From assembly GCA_033297205.1 (NCBI GenBank), contig MU859288.1, positions 1-51,278 on the forward strand: DNA of 51,278 nucleotides. Reading direction: 5' to 3'. Both the position numbers and the translations under genes were made by a program. Each line of letters opens with the position of its first letter. Within the stretch, counting starts at the first letter, position 1. The notes beneath the pieces were generated by a model. It saw only the letters and a program-made list of their open reading frames with translations, did no database searches and had not been told where the DNA came from. Positions 10,896-20,680 of this stretch are shown in pieces. The DNA comes from Pseudoneurospora amorphoporcata (lineage: Eukaryota; Ascomycota; Sordariomycetes; Sordariales; Sordariaceae).

Positions 10896-12961
10896 GTTTC
10901 GGTCCCATCTTGGTCGACACGCAGCCCTCCTTTACTTTTGCCTTGACTTGACTTTTGGCATTACCGGAACTGTCTTGCCATCTAATGAACCTCTTTTTTT
11001 TTTCGGGTATGGCCTACTCAGTTGTGGATTCTGGCAGAGCTCGCAATCCTGACGCAGGTATTGCACACATCTGACAGGGAACGGTTTGCCATTGATACCA
11101 CGCGGTTGATTCCCGATTTCTTGTTTGATTTTTTTACTGGCCTACTGCGATGTATTATCATGTTGGTGCGGCTTGATATGTAATGTGGAGTTCCATGGAA
11201 ACGTTCAGGCTTTTATGTTCTCAACACGGATCATGTGTGAAGGGGAAAAGTGACGGGAGAAATCTTGTATGCCCATTGAGAGATCGGATGTCAAAGATGG
11301 TAACAAGCTATATAAGGAAGTTCTTCGCCTTGATGAGCCGGCCAGCCATTACATGCCTCGTATCCTCAGATGCCACAGACGATCTTCCACAGCCCCTTCC
11401 TCTTCCATTCTTCCATATCGTCGGCACGAAACGATGAGCAGCATGGCGTGCCGCATTCCAGTCGCACAATGACATCGACCGTCCACATAATCCAATTCTC
11501 CCGATTCCAAAGATCTGCTTGGCGGCGGCACTGTCTCTCGCTGTCCCCGCCATTGTTGGCTGCCGTTTGCTTCTCCACATTGTCGATTTGTAGGGCCGAG
11601 ACTGGCAGGGTTTCCCGTAGCCCAGCATGGTGGCCCAGCTTTGTGCTCCCCCAACTTCCCTAGACCACGTTTCCTATCAGACTGTGTCCATTGAGTGCAA
11701 CGGTGCGTTCCAGCTCGTGCAGGGCACTTCGATTGTCACACACTTCTCACACTGCCTGCCCGCTTCGGCTATGACCCTGGCTCGTCTGGCTTATGGTCCC
11801 TCTTCTGATCTTGTCATCAGCTCGCTAACAAGAATTTCTACTTAGGATGACCGATTCTCACCGCCACGAGTTTATAACGGAAGCTATATCGTGATGACAA
11901 TTTCAAGGCAATGTAGCTCGTCAAATGCCTTCAAAGGGAACCATAGCGGAAGGTGGTCGTAATAGAACGCTATCGGGATCTCATCCGCCATGGACATATA
12001 CCTGGACCGAAGGGATGAAGCGCCCATCTCAGCCCAGAAAGCTCAGCGAATCCTTCAGGTCCCTGTCGACCCTAACAGGGCATGCACGGCGTGTTGGTGC
12101 TTCAGTTCCCGGACCCCTGTCCGAAAGAGACGCTGGGGGTGGGCTTCGACCAGGAGTCCCGGCTCCCGCAATTTCAGCACCTGCAGCAGGAATCTTCAGG
12201 CCGGACCGCGTCTGCCTTGTGACTTGTCTCTTCACCTTTCCCACCTCAGCAGTTCCTGACCTTGACGCGCAATTCCTCTCTTCAACTTCTACGTGTCCAT
12301 CTCTCACCTTGCTGCCAAAGAAGCTTCTCAGTCAACACAACGGCAATCGTTGAGACGCGGGCTTTGGCCAGCTTCAAGGGTCGATTGCTAGCCGCTGCTA
12401 CAGCCAGCCTGAGCTTGTCGCCTACCTATATCGGAAACCCTCTCAAGACCGCATACACCCATCACACCGTATGAGTCGGAGCTCAACAGCCTGCAGTAAC
12501 ACCAGATCAACCAGCAAACAACACGATCACTCTGCTTCTTTCACCATAATATCAACACAAATTGAAGCTCGGATTCACTCATCCAGAACGAAGCTTCCCC
12601 ACGAGCGAGCGTTAGCTCCACCAAAATCATCATCTGGAGGCCCAAGCTCCTCGGCTGCTGGTGCCGTTGACCAGGAACGAATCGAAAGTGGAAATCGCGT
12701 GCTAAGGGAAACGCTCGAGAAGCAATTGCGGGAGAAAACGTGGATGCAAAGACTGGTAATAGTCTGAACATCGAGAAGTAAGACGATAGTGACAGTGACG
12801 CGTCCTACGCTGTCGTCTCACAGCGATATCTCACTCGGACTCCACCGCTGTTTGTGCTCGTCCACTGCCAGGAGAGCGTTGCTAACATTGATATGTACTG
12901 ACCAAAAAGTCACTTTGCCATCACCACCTCCACGCGACAGATCGTCGACCTCACTTCTCAC
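10896..12961. other. Intergenic region and probable long leader of the 1995-aa protein gene
   Basis: About 2 kb between two genes on the same strand. Open frames of 60-140 codons occur, overlapping in several frames between 11300 and 12900, but none has recognisable protein features. The pyrimidine-rich, AC-rich stretch from about 12260 to 12960 resembles a long 5' leader with several short upstream ORFs. Confidence 0.5.
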
Positions 12962-15900
12962 ATGGCAGCTCACACGCAAGCCGCGCATAACGGCCAAGAC
13001 TATACGCATTCGGCTGGAAACGAATCGCAGCAGGTCTACTTCCACCCGCACCAACCACCGCAACATCAGCAACAACTGCAGCAGCACCAGGGCCACGCCC
13101 CGCAGTCGCATTTCCAGTTGCATTCAACGTTCCAGCCGCAGCCACAGCCTGATGGTGCCAATGCGCCGTATCGACATCCGTCTTTTATAGGGCTGCCTCC
13201 AATTTCTCGCGCATCTACCTTTTCATCTCTACTTAGACCCTTCCAGGTTGAAGGTTCCGCCGGCGACAACAATAGCACATACAGTGACGCCGCGGACGCT
13301 ACCCCGCGAAACTCAACCCAGTATCAGCAACAACGGCAACAACAAGGTGAACAACAAATCGTTGTCGCAACCCCGCAACAAACTGTGTCTGAAATCATAC
13401 CCATGGCTACGAACCAGACTGCCGGTGGTGTAGAACCACCGCACGGCCATCAGTTCACGATCCAGACACCTCCACCAGGCCAATTCATCCAAAGTATGCA
13501 TCGCCCCGCTCAAGGTCCGGCTCAGGGTCAGCAAATGCAAATCCAACAAGGTCAATCATTGCCCAATGGTTTCCCATCACCTCCTGGTACTGGATCCGTG
13601 CCAGGTCAATCGCCGGTCCAGACCCAGCCAGGTCTACCAGGTCCACCAGGCAACGCCCAGGGGCAACCCGGATCGGCCTCGGCGGGAGCACCCGGGGCTC
13701 CCCTCCCTGCCATGAACGGCGGAGCTCCGCCCGTGGCTCCACAACTCACGCCAGCCAACGGCCGGGCCCCCGTCATGATGCCTCCTCCTCACTTGGCAGG
13801 AAGGTTCCCGCAAGGAAACTGGAACTTGCAGGAGTCTCATCTGTCTGAGCCACTACAGCCCACGAATCGTCACAGACACTCGCCTAGCAATGCTTCACAG
13901 CAACCCTTTTATGGGTTCGACAAAGAGACGGGCGTTCCGGCATCGCCGCGGAGCCAGAGGGCTCCAGACGTGGAGCAGCAACCGCAAAGTCAGCCGGTAG
14001 ACCAGAACGGCCAAGGCCCGCAACTCGATGGCCAGGAGAATTCCGGGAATCTCATCGAGCAGCGTCCGCGCGGGAAGTCGTTGTCACAGGCGAATACGGA
14101 CATCGATGACCTCCCGGCACCCGGTCTGATCCCAGCTGCCGATGGGAACAGGGCAAGACGTAACTCGGGTATTTTCTCGAGTCTCCGCAACAGGGTTGGG
14201 GCAGGTACTCCGGTCACAAGTGACGCGGTTTCCGATGCCAGTGTCATGACTGATGAAACAGGAGGACTGGAGCAGAGACGCGCGCAAATGTTCAGTGCGC
14301 TAGGTGCCGCAGCCGGAACGGAGGCCCCCCAAAGTAAGGAGAGCATCATTGCTCATGGCAGCACCACGCCCGTGAACGGCGGGTTACAGTCACCCCCTCC
14401 TCAGCACCAGCAGCATCAGCCGAAGAAGAGTCGAATGGGCCTCAAGGCCATGTTCAGTCGGTCATCGCAGCAGGAGATCCACCGAACATTTGTAAGCGCC
14501 CAATCCGCTAGGCCTACAATGCAGGGCCAACCTCAAGGTCACCATCAGGTACAACAACCCGTTATTATGAGTGGCGCCAACCCAATGTCTCCGTTGCGGC
14601 CAAAGACTTCGGGTCAGGTTCCTCCTCAGCAACATCAATCCCTTGCCTCTATTGCCGAAAGCGAAAAGGCCAGGAAACCCTCTGGGGGAATATTCGGCAT
14701 GTTTAAGAACAAGGATGCCAAGTCAGTGCCAGGTAACGGGGCTGGCCAGCCGCTCATGGACCCCAGGCAGACGCTACAACAAGGAATGGGACGAGGACAA
14801 ATAACGATGCCGCCCCCTGGGCAAGGGCGGTCCCCCCAACAGCAGCAGCAGCAGCAGCAGTACCGTCAACAGTTCCCGGTTGGTCCTGATGGGAAGTTGT
14901 TGATCTTCTCTGGTCAGCTTCCTCCTCAACATCAGCAGTTCATGCAACAAGGACATCCAGGCATGCATCAGCTGCAGCAGATGCAGATGCAAGGGCAGAT
15001 GCTAGGTCAGCAACGACCTCAGCCTAACATGCAGCAATCTCAGCCTTCGTTGCAGGGGCAAAATGGAGATCCACAGAGTCTGCCGCAGCAACAACATCAA
15101 CAGCAGCTCGACATTCGCCAGGGTCAACCTAATGGCTCAAATGCAATCCCTAATGGTCCTGTCAGCCCGCCCGTTGCTTCTCCGGCAATTTCAGACACTC
15201 AATCCACTGTCGAGCAGTCTCGTCCCCAGCAAAGCACACCTCCCGCCACCAATGGACAGGCGCCTCCGGTGGCACCGAACGGAGGTCACGGCCGGACGTT
15301 TTCTCAAGGCAGCAACTTGCCCAGCATGTATACTCTCGGAATGAACGGTAATCCACCAAATCAGCTGCCTGTGCGAAAGCCGGTAGGGTCCAGGGTTGTC
15401 TCAGCCCAGGTCCCTCCTAGTCTTATGCCACAGCAACAACAACGCCAAAGGGGGGCTTCGGTCTCCTCAGCTCAACCTCATCCTCAATCCCAGAGTCCAC
15501 CAAGTTCGCAACCCCCGTCAAGCTTGGAAACCCAACGCCCTTCTGATTCTCAGCATACGTTGGCATCCCAAGGTGGAAAGTCACTTCCCGATATTCCCAT
15601 CTCTACCCAGCGGGCGGGTCAAGAAAGCCCAGGTCCGCAAGACCAGGAAAACCAAGCCCCGGGTCGCCAACAACAACAACCTCTGCCTATGCCAGCTAGT
15701 CCGCAGAGCCTTGGTCAAGGCAGTCCCAGCCAAAACACTCCTCCTCCTAGTCATTCGCTACCTCGCGCGACAAATGTGGGCACTGGCTTTCCGACACAAC
15801 AACAACAGCAACAACCATCCCAGAGACCTACGCCACCCAGCCCCGGTTTTCCCCCTCGGAATGTCATGACTACAGCCCCTCCGCCTCAAGAGAAGGAGCA

Positions 15901-18900
15901 GAGCACTATCTCAAAGTTTTTCAGGGGCACAAAGCAACAGATCTCGCCAACAATCTCTCAGGAGAAGAGCAAGTCGTCGTTCATGAGCGCTTTGAAACGG
16001 GGTGGCAATACGAAGCAAGGAGAGTCCCAGCCTTCAAGATCTCAGCCCCGGTCACCTCAAGCCAACCAAGGACAGTTCCAGCCGAACCAAGCTCAAACAC
16101 AGCAGAAACCACAAAGGCAGCTAGGTTTGCAGCCTCCTCAGAGCCAGCTGCCTGGACAACCGCAACAGGGACAACCGCAACAGCCGGGGCAGCAGCAACA
16201 GCAGCAAGAGTCACGCCCGGGACTGGGAGACCGACGGCCAAGTCCACATTTGCAGTATCAGAATGAGAGGCAGGATCCGTCCAAAGCTCCTAGTCCACCG
16301 GCACAAGCAGATCTTGCCGTGCGCCCGCCTGCGCAGCAGCCATCGCAGCAGCCTACCCGCCCACCTGTTACATCCGCTCCTGGCGCTGCTCCCAATCAGT
16401 CTAGACCTGCGCCCCAGATGATCCAACAGCCGCAACAAATGGTTCAGGGACAGCCAGGCCCGGCTCCGGGTCTTGTTCAAGGGCAGAGACCGCCGGTACC
16501 GGGACAGCCGATGCATCCCAACCAGATGGCAGCAGGTCAAGTTCAGGCCCAAGCTCAAGTCTTTGCACAGCAACAATTCTTCCACACGCAAGCTCAAGCC
16601 CATGCGCAAGCCCAAATGTTTCAGAGGTTCCAGCAACATCAAGCCCAACTTGCCGCTCAAGGTCAAGCCCAACAACGTCCAGGTCAGCCTCCCAATCAAG
16701 ACCAGAACCCAGCGACATCTGGTCCTCCAGGACAGGAACAGCGGTATGCCCAGGTACCCATTCCAGCTGGTTATGGGTTTGTACAACAAGGGATGGCAAC
16801 GCCTTCTCCTATGGGTATGCCGATGCCGTACTTCATAAACGTTCCTGGCCAGCCACCGCAAGGTTATTTCATGCCGATGCCAGGGCAGATGATGCCTCCT
16901 CCGGGGATGCCCGGAATGCCGCAGATGTTGCCTCCCGGGTTTGTTCCCGGTCAACCGTTTATGTACGCTCCTCATCCCGGTGGCCCAATGCCGCCTGGAT
17001 CTATGCCACCTGGACCTCCTGGGAACGTACCCATGGTCTCTCCTCCTGGAAGCGTGCCAATGGCTACGCCTCCTTCTGCTGGCACCCCTACTCCTATCTT
17101 CACCCCACCGGCTTCTCAGGGAGGACCTCAACCAGTGTTCCACGTTCCCGTACACCCATCATCTCCTCCGCCGGGCAGTGAGCACTCTGCGCAGCATCCT
17201 CCGAGCATCTCACCTACTCCTCCCCCCTTCATCGGAACAGCAAGACAGGCTAGCAACATTTCTCCTCAACCTCAGCTGCAGCAGTCCCAGCAGCCACCGC
17301 CGCAGCCATCCCGCTCTCCGCCGAATCATCCCCTCCCGAACACATCCTTCTCACCAGTGAACCCGGATGCCGTGAATGCTCCCAACCCACCTCTTCCGGC
17401 GAGCGAGCCCCAGCAGCAACTTCAGCAACAGCCCAACCCTGGTCTCATCCCCCAACGACAAGTCAGCCAAGTTAGCGCCATGTCCCTGCAACCCAGCAAC
17501 GGATCCCCGTCGATCAACGTGATCTCCCCCATCTCCAACGACAGCGGAGTGACTCTGATGCCCGAGGGCCAACAACAACTCTCCCGTTCCGGATCCGCGG
17601 CAGCTTTTCCTCCGGACACGAGGACCGTCAGCCCGGAACCAGTTAACGTAGCCCAGCGACTCCTGGGTTCGCGGATTGATGAGGACATGGATAATGGGCA
17701 TCATGACGATAAGGGTCTCGACAACAAGAAGGGTGATAACCATGACGACCATGACGACCACCATCATCAGTGGAACGGAATTGCTGCCACGGACAGTGTA
17801 ACGCACTCTAGAGCCATTAGTCCGGAACCCACGTTCCTGGATGAGCATCTGCATGGGCCTATGACACCGCCTCCTACCACTGTTAGCTTCATTCGCGCAC
17901 AGGCGCAGGAGGTCCATGTGCATCGGTCGCCGGATAGGCATGTGGGGGAGAATAATATCTATGATGCGACGCCGAGACAGTCGATTAAGTCGCCTGTCCT
18001 TTCGCAGAGACGTGATTCTATAGAAGAGGAGGATGGGTATGGTTTCCCCAAGACTGAAAAGGAGGATTCAGCTAGTATTGGGAAGAATGTCGATGGTTTG
18101 AGCGATATTCGTGAAGAGTCTCCTGAAACTGGAAACTGTCATTTCATCGTGGCTCCTGTTGATGATCTTCATCACGAAGTCGAGAAGGCAGCTGAACCGA
18201 CCGCAGCTCATCCAGCGCCTGTCAAAAACGGAGATGTCCACCACGGGGAAGTTGTGGGATCATCGAAGGACGAGACTGAGGAACTGGTTATCCCAGGCCA
18301 GGTCCAGTATGTCGAGCAAAAGCAGCAGCAGCAGCAGCTTCGCATCGCCGACGTCATGATCGTCTCAGTTGACGACACCACCCAGTCCCCCGACTCGAAG
18401 GAGGACGCAATTCATCACCAGCAGCCGCAACAGCAGCCACCCCAACCCCAACCTCAACAGGAACCTGCTGCACCAGCGCCAGCGCTAGCACCACAACAAC
18501 AACCCATCCTCATCTCCCCCGACCTATCCCCAACCCAAAGCCCCGAACCCAGCAAACCACAACTCCACCAGCCCACCGAACCTGAAGCCCCCAACGGCGT
18601 CATCGCCACAGCCTCAGGTTTCCTCATCGCCCCATCCCCCTCCAACAGCCCCCCAACCGACCCCTCCAACCCAAAGGGAATAGTCAAACCCCTAACCGAC
18701 CGCTCCATCTTCGAAGAAGCCAAGCGCAAACAATTGCTTCGCGAGCAGGAGGAGAAAATCCCCGTGTTCTCGGACGATGACAACATCAACGGTGGTGGGA
18801 TGGATCAGAATGGGGCGGCGGCGGCTGGAGGAAAGAAGAAGGGAGAGGAAGAAGATGCGGTGCCGATGATGAGCGCTACGTCTTATCCCGGGCAGGAGTG

Positions 18901-18949
18901 GAATCCGTATGATTTTGGGGGAGAAGGGGGGGAGGGGTGGGAGGATTGA
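12962..18949 (+). CDS. Very long Gln/Pro-rich low-complexity protein with repeated basic-hydrophobic micro-motifs, function unknown
   Basis: Uninterrupted frame of 1995 aa, dominated by Gln, Pro, Ser and Gly. It has poly-Q runs (14839-14860, 18316-18336), a Gln/Ala stretch around 16530-16670 and a Met/Pro/Gly-rich segment around 16800-17060. Scattered through it are similar short motifs: ISRASTFSSLLRPF (~81-94), ARRNSGIFSSLRNR (~398), SRMGLKAMFSRSS (~490), ARKPSGGIFGMFKNK (~572), STISKFFRGTK (~980) and SSFMSALKRGG (~1004). The C-terminal ~100 residues are less repetitive, with SIFEEAKRKQLLREQEEKIP and an aromatic/acidic end. The composition is that of prion-like or condensate-forming proteins. 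No catalytic domain is visible and I cannot name the protein. The start is the first ATG of the frame; an upstream non-coding exon is possible. Confidence 0.85.
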   Translation: MAAHTQAAHNGQDYTHSAGNESQQVYFHPHQPPQHQQQLQQHQGHAPQSHFQLHSTFQPQPQPDGANAPYRHPSFIGLPPISRASTFSSLLRPFQVEGSAGDNNSTYSDAADATPRNSTQYQQQRQQQGEQQIVVATPQQTVSEIIPMATNQTAGGVEPPHGHQFTIQTPPPGQFIQSMHRPAQGPAQGQQMQIQQGQSLPNGFPSPPGTGSVPGQSPVQTQPGLPGPPGNAQGQPGSASAGAPGAPLPAMNGGAPPVAPQLTPANGRAPVMMPPPHLAGRFPQGNWNLQESHLSEPLQPTNRHRHSPSNASQQPFYGFDKETGVPASPRSQRAPDVEQQPQSQPVDQNGQGPQLDGQENSGNLIEQRPRGKSLSQANTDIDDLPAPGLIPAADGNRARRNSGIFSSLRNRVGAGTPVTSDAVSDASVMTDETGGLEQRRAQMFSALGAAAGTEAPQSKESIIAHGSTTPVNGGLQSPPPQHQQHQPKKSRMGLKAMFSRSSQQEIHRTFVSAQSARPTMQGQPQGHHQVQQPVIMSGANPMSPLRPKTSGQVPPQQHQSLASIAESEKARKPSGGIFGMFKNKDAKSVPGNGAGQPLMDPRQTLQQGMGRGQITMPPPGQGRSPQQQQQQQQYRQQFPVGPDGKLLIFSGQLPPQHQQFMQQGHPGMHQLQQMQMQGQMLGQQRPQPNMQQSQPSLQGQNGDPQSLPQQQHQQQLDIRQGQPNGSNAIPNGPVSPPVASPAISDTQSTVEQSRPQQSTPPATNGQAPPVAPNGGHGRTFSQGSNLPSMYTLGMNGNPPNQLPVRKPVGSRVVSAQVPPSLMPQQQQRQRGASVSSAQPHPQSQSPPSSQPPSSLETQRPSDSQHTLASQGGKSLPDIPISTQRAGQESPGPQDQENQAPGRQQQQPLPMPASPQSLGQGSPSQNTPPPSHSLPRATNVGTGFPTQQQQQQPSQRPTPPSPGFPPRNVMTTAPPPQEKEQSTISKFFRGTKQQISPTISQEKSKSSFMSALKRGGNTKQGESQPSRSQPRSPQANQGQFQPNQAQTQQKPQRQLGLQPPQSQLPGQPQQGQPQQPGQQQQQQESRPGLGDRRPSPHLQYQNERQDPSKAPSPPAQADLAVRPPAQQPSQQPTRPPVTSAPGAAPNQSRPAPQMIQQPQQMVQGQPGPAPGLVQGQRPPVPGQPMHPNQMAAGQVQAQAQVFAQQQFFHTQAQAHAQAQMFQRFQQHQAQLAAQGQAQQRPGQPPNQDQNPATSGPPGQEQRYAQVPIPAGYGFVQQGMATPSPMGMPMPYFINVPGQPPQGYFMPMPGQMMPPPGMPGMPQMLPPGFVPGQPFMYAPHPGGPMPPGSMPPGPPGNVPMVSPPGSVPMATPPSAGTPTPIFTPPASQGGPQPVFHVPVHPSSPPPGSEHSAQHPPSISPTPPPFIGTARQASNISPQPQLQQSQQPPPQPSRSPPNHPLPNTSFSPVNPDAVNAPNPPLPASEPQQQLQQQPNPGLIPQRQVSQVSAMSLQPSNGSPSINVISPISNDSGVTLMPEGQQQLSRSGSAAAFPPDTRTVSPEPVNVAQRLLGSRIDEDMDNGHHDDKGLDNKKGDNHDDHDDHHHQWNGIAATDSVTHSRAISPEPTFLDEHLHGPMTPPPTTVSFIRAQAQEVHVHRSPDRHVGENNIYDATPRQSIKSPVLSQRRDSIEEEDGYGFPKTEKEDSASIGKNVDGLSDIREESPETGNCHFIVAPVDDLHHEVEKAAEPTAAHPAPVKNGDVHHGEVVGSSKDETEELVIPGQVQYVEQKQQQQQLRIADVMIVSVDDTTQSPDSKEDAIHHQQPQQQPPQPQPQQEPAAPAPALAPQQQPILISPDLSPTQSPEPSKPQLHQPTEPEAPNGVIATASGFLIAPSPSNSPPTDPSNPKGIVKPLTDRSIFEEAKRKQLLREQEEKIPVFSDDDNINGGGMDQNGAAAAGGKKKGEEEDAVPMMSATSYPGQEWNPYDFGGEGGEGWED
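18917..18944 (+). other. Potential G-quadruplex at the 3' end of the 1995-aa protein gene
   Basis: Runs of 5, 7, 4 and 3 guanines separated by 1-4 bases on the coding strand overlap the last codons (Gly/Glu-rich C-terminus). Polypurine sequence continues to about 19060. The run pattern meets the usual G3+N1-7 rule; folding is inferred. Confidence 0.5.
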
Positions 18950-20680
18950 GGGGTTCGAGTGCACGTGGGAAGGTGAGGTAGGGAGGAGGATGGTGGATGA
19001 TCGGGAGATGCCCTGAGGATGAAGGGAAGGGAGGAGGAGGAAGGAGGGGAGGAGCGGGGGATAGCAGATGAATGATAATATAAGGCAAGGGACGGGGTGG
19101 CGGGGGGGGGGGAAATAATTCTGAATAAGTGAGGGAGTCATTTTGCGCTTCGTTTTAAAAACTCCGTTTATTCTTTCGTTACATGTCAGCGCTGCCGACA
19201 GAGATCTACGTCTACGCATGCACGTATGCACCAAAGGAGGCACATCGATTATACCCCTTTTCGCTCTTTCTGCTTTTTAGTTGGTTAGCATTTGCATCCA
19301 GATATATTTCACTTCGGTACCTCCGGTTTTATGTAGATCTTCGGCTGTTGCGCTTGTATGTAGCCGATTTCGAAAACCTTTTAATAACCACTCCTCCATT
19401 GCTGTACCTGACTGACATGAGTGTTTACATTTCCGTTCAACCGCTCAGTGAACGCAACAATGCTCCGTGTGCGTACATACCTACCTACCTTATCATCATC
19501 AAAATAGGTCAAGCATCTCTAGGATGAAGTGAGACAAGTGTTTATATAAGTCAAGAAAAGTGGGTCCAACCCTAGTTCGTACCTGACTAGGTAGCTAGTA
19601 TTCGGAAACTAGTCAGGTACAAAAGGATTAAAGCAAAAAAGGGGGTTGGGGGAAAATGACTGGCAGGCCGGCCACGCAACGGCAGGACAGGGGGGTTGGA
19701 ATGGAGATTAAGGGGGTATTGTAAGGTATCTGTAGACTTCTGAGCTTTGTAGTCAATTTCCTCTTTTATTGAGTTTTGGTATTAGTCGGTGAGCGGAACA
19801 ATTTCCGCAAGACCGCAACTAGTTGGACGGTGATGTCCGAATAACTATGTACCAGAGTATTAGGGAGTAGCCAGATTGGATACCCACGTATAAGCTGAAG
19901 AAAGATGCCTATATTTTGCTGCTCAATTCGTAACGGAAGAACATTCGGTATTGTTGAACTGTGAACCCAGGACAGTTCGTGAATTATGCTGCAGGATGTA
20001 AAACTGGCTGGTCTGCGTGTGTTCATTCAGACCCTCCTACTTCCTTGTCACCACATTTGTCTAACTAGTTCCCAGACGACCACACTTCTTCCGCCGCCGC
20101 CATCCCTTCCTCCCTCCCTACTAAACCCAATCTAAGTATAAGTAACGACAAATTGAGAAAGGCAAAAGTAGATGCGAGGAGCGAACGTGTGTGGCTTTTG
20201 AGTAAACCCGATTAAGTTTGTATATATCCTTATCCTTCTCTTTGCCTCCGTTCTTCCATTGGCGTAAGTGTGGAAGGCAGCTCCCGCTCCCCCCAGCCTT
20301 TCATCCCTTTCATCTTTGTGTTTTTAAAAGAATTTCCCCTCCCACCCATTATCAGGTTTGTATAATCCAAATCCCCCGTTCTGTCCTTATGTGTGATGGG
20401 GGTTTATGAGAGGGAAAACGCCGCCCCCAAGCAGCTTCGGTATCATATCATACAAGTGGTGCTCGATATGAAAAAAGAGCAAAAGAAAAAAATACGAATA
20501 GCATGAACCAAAACGCCCGATATTTTCGATGTTGCGCCTTCCAAAATGTGTGAACCAAAAAAGAAAGAGAAAGGAAAAAAAACCAGCTTAATAAAAACAG
20601 AAGCGAAGCAGAGTAATTAGAAATCAATGCAAGGAAAGAAGCGCCATTGCGTGTTTTGCCATCGAAGAGACATTGACAAT
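18950..20680. other. Intergenic region between convergent genes
   Basis: About 1.7 kb between the stop of the 1995-aa protein gene and the stop of sec2. The left part (18950-19110) is strongly purine-biased with further G runs at 19096-19110. A perfect 12-bp inverted repeat lies at 19579-19620. No coding frame with protein character was found. Confidence 0.55.
19579..19620. repeat. Perfect 12-bp inverted repeat (hairpin) in intergenic DNA
   Basis: Arms GTACCTGACTAG (19579-19590) and CTAGTCAGGTAC (19609-19620) are exact reverse complements around an 18-nt loop. Seen directly. It could be an RNA hairpin in a 3' UTR or the remnant of a small inverted-repeat element. Confidence 0.8.

Noticed and set aside
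16211..17155. 314-codon minus-strand open frame rich in Arg, His and Trp
   Set aside because: It is the antisense reading of the Gln/Pro-rich gene; its composition is what the complement of CAG/CCN codons gives.
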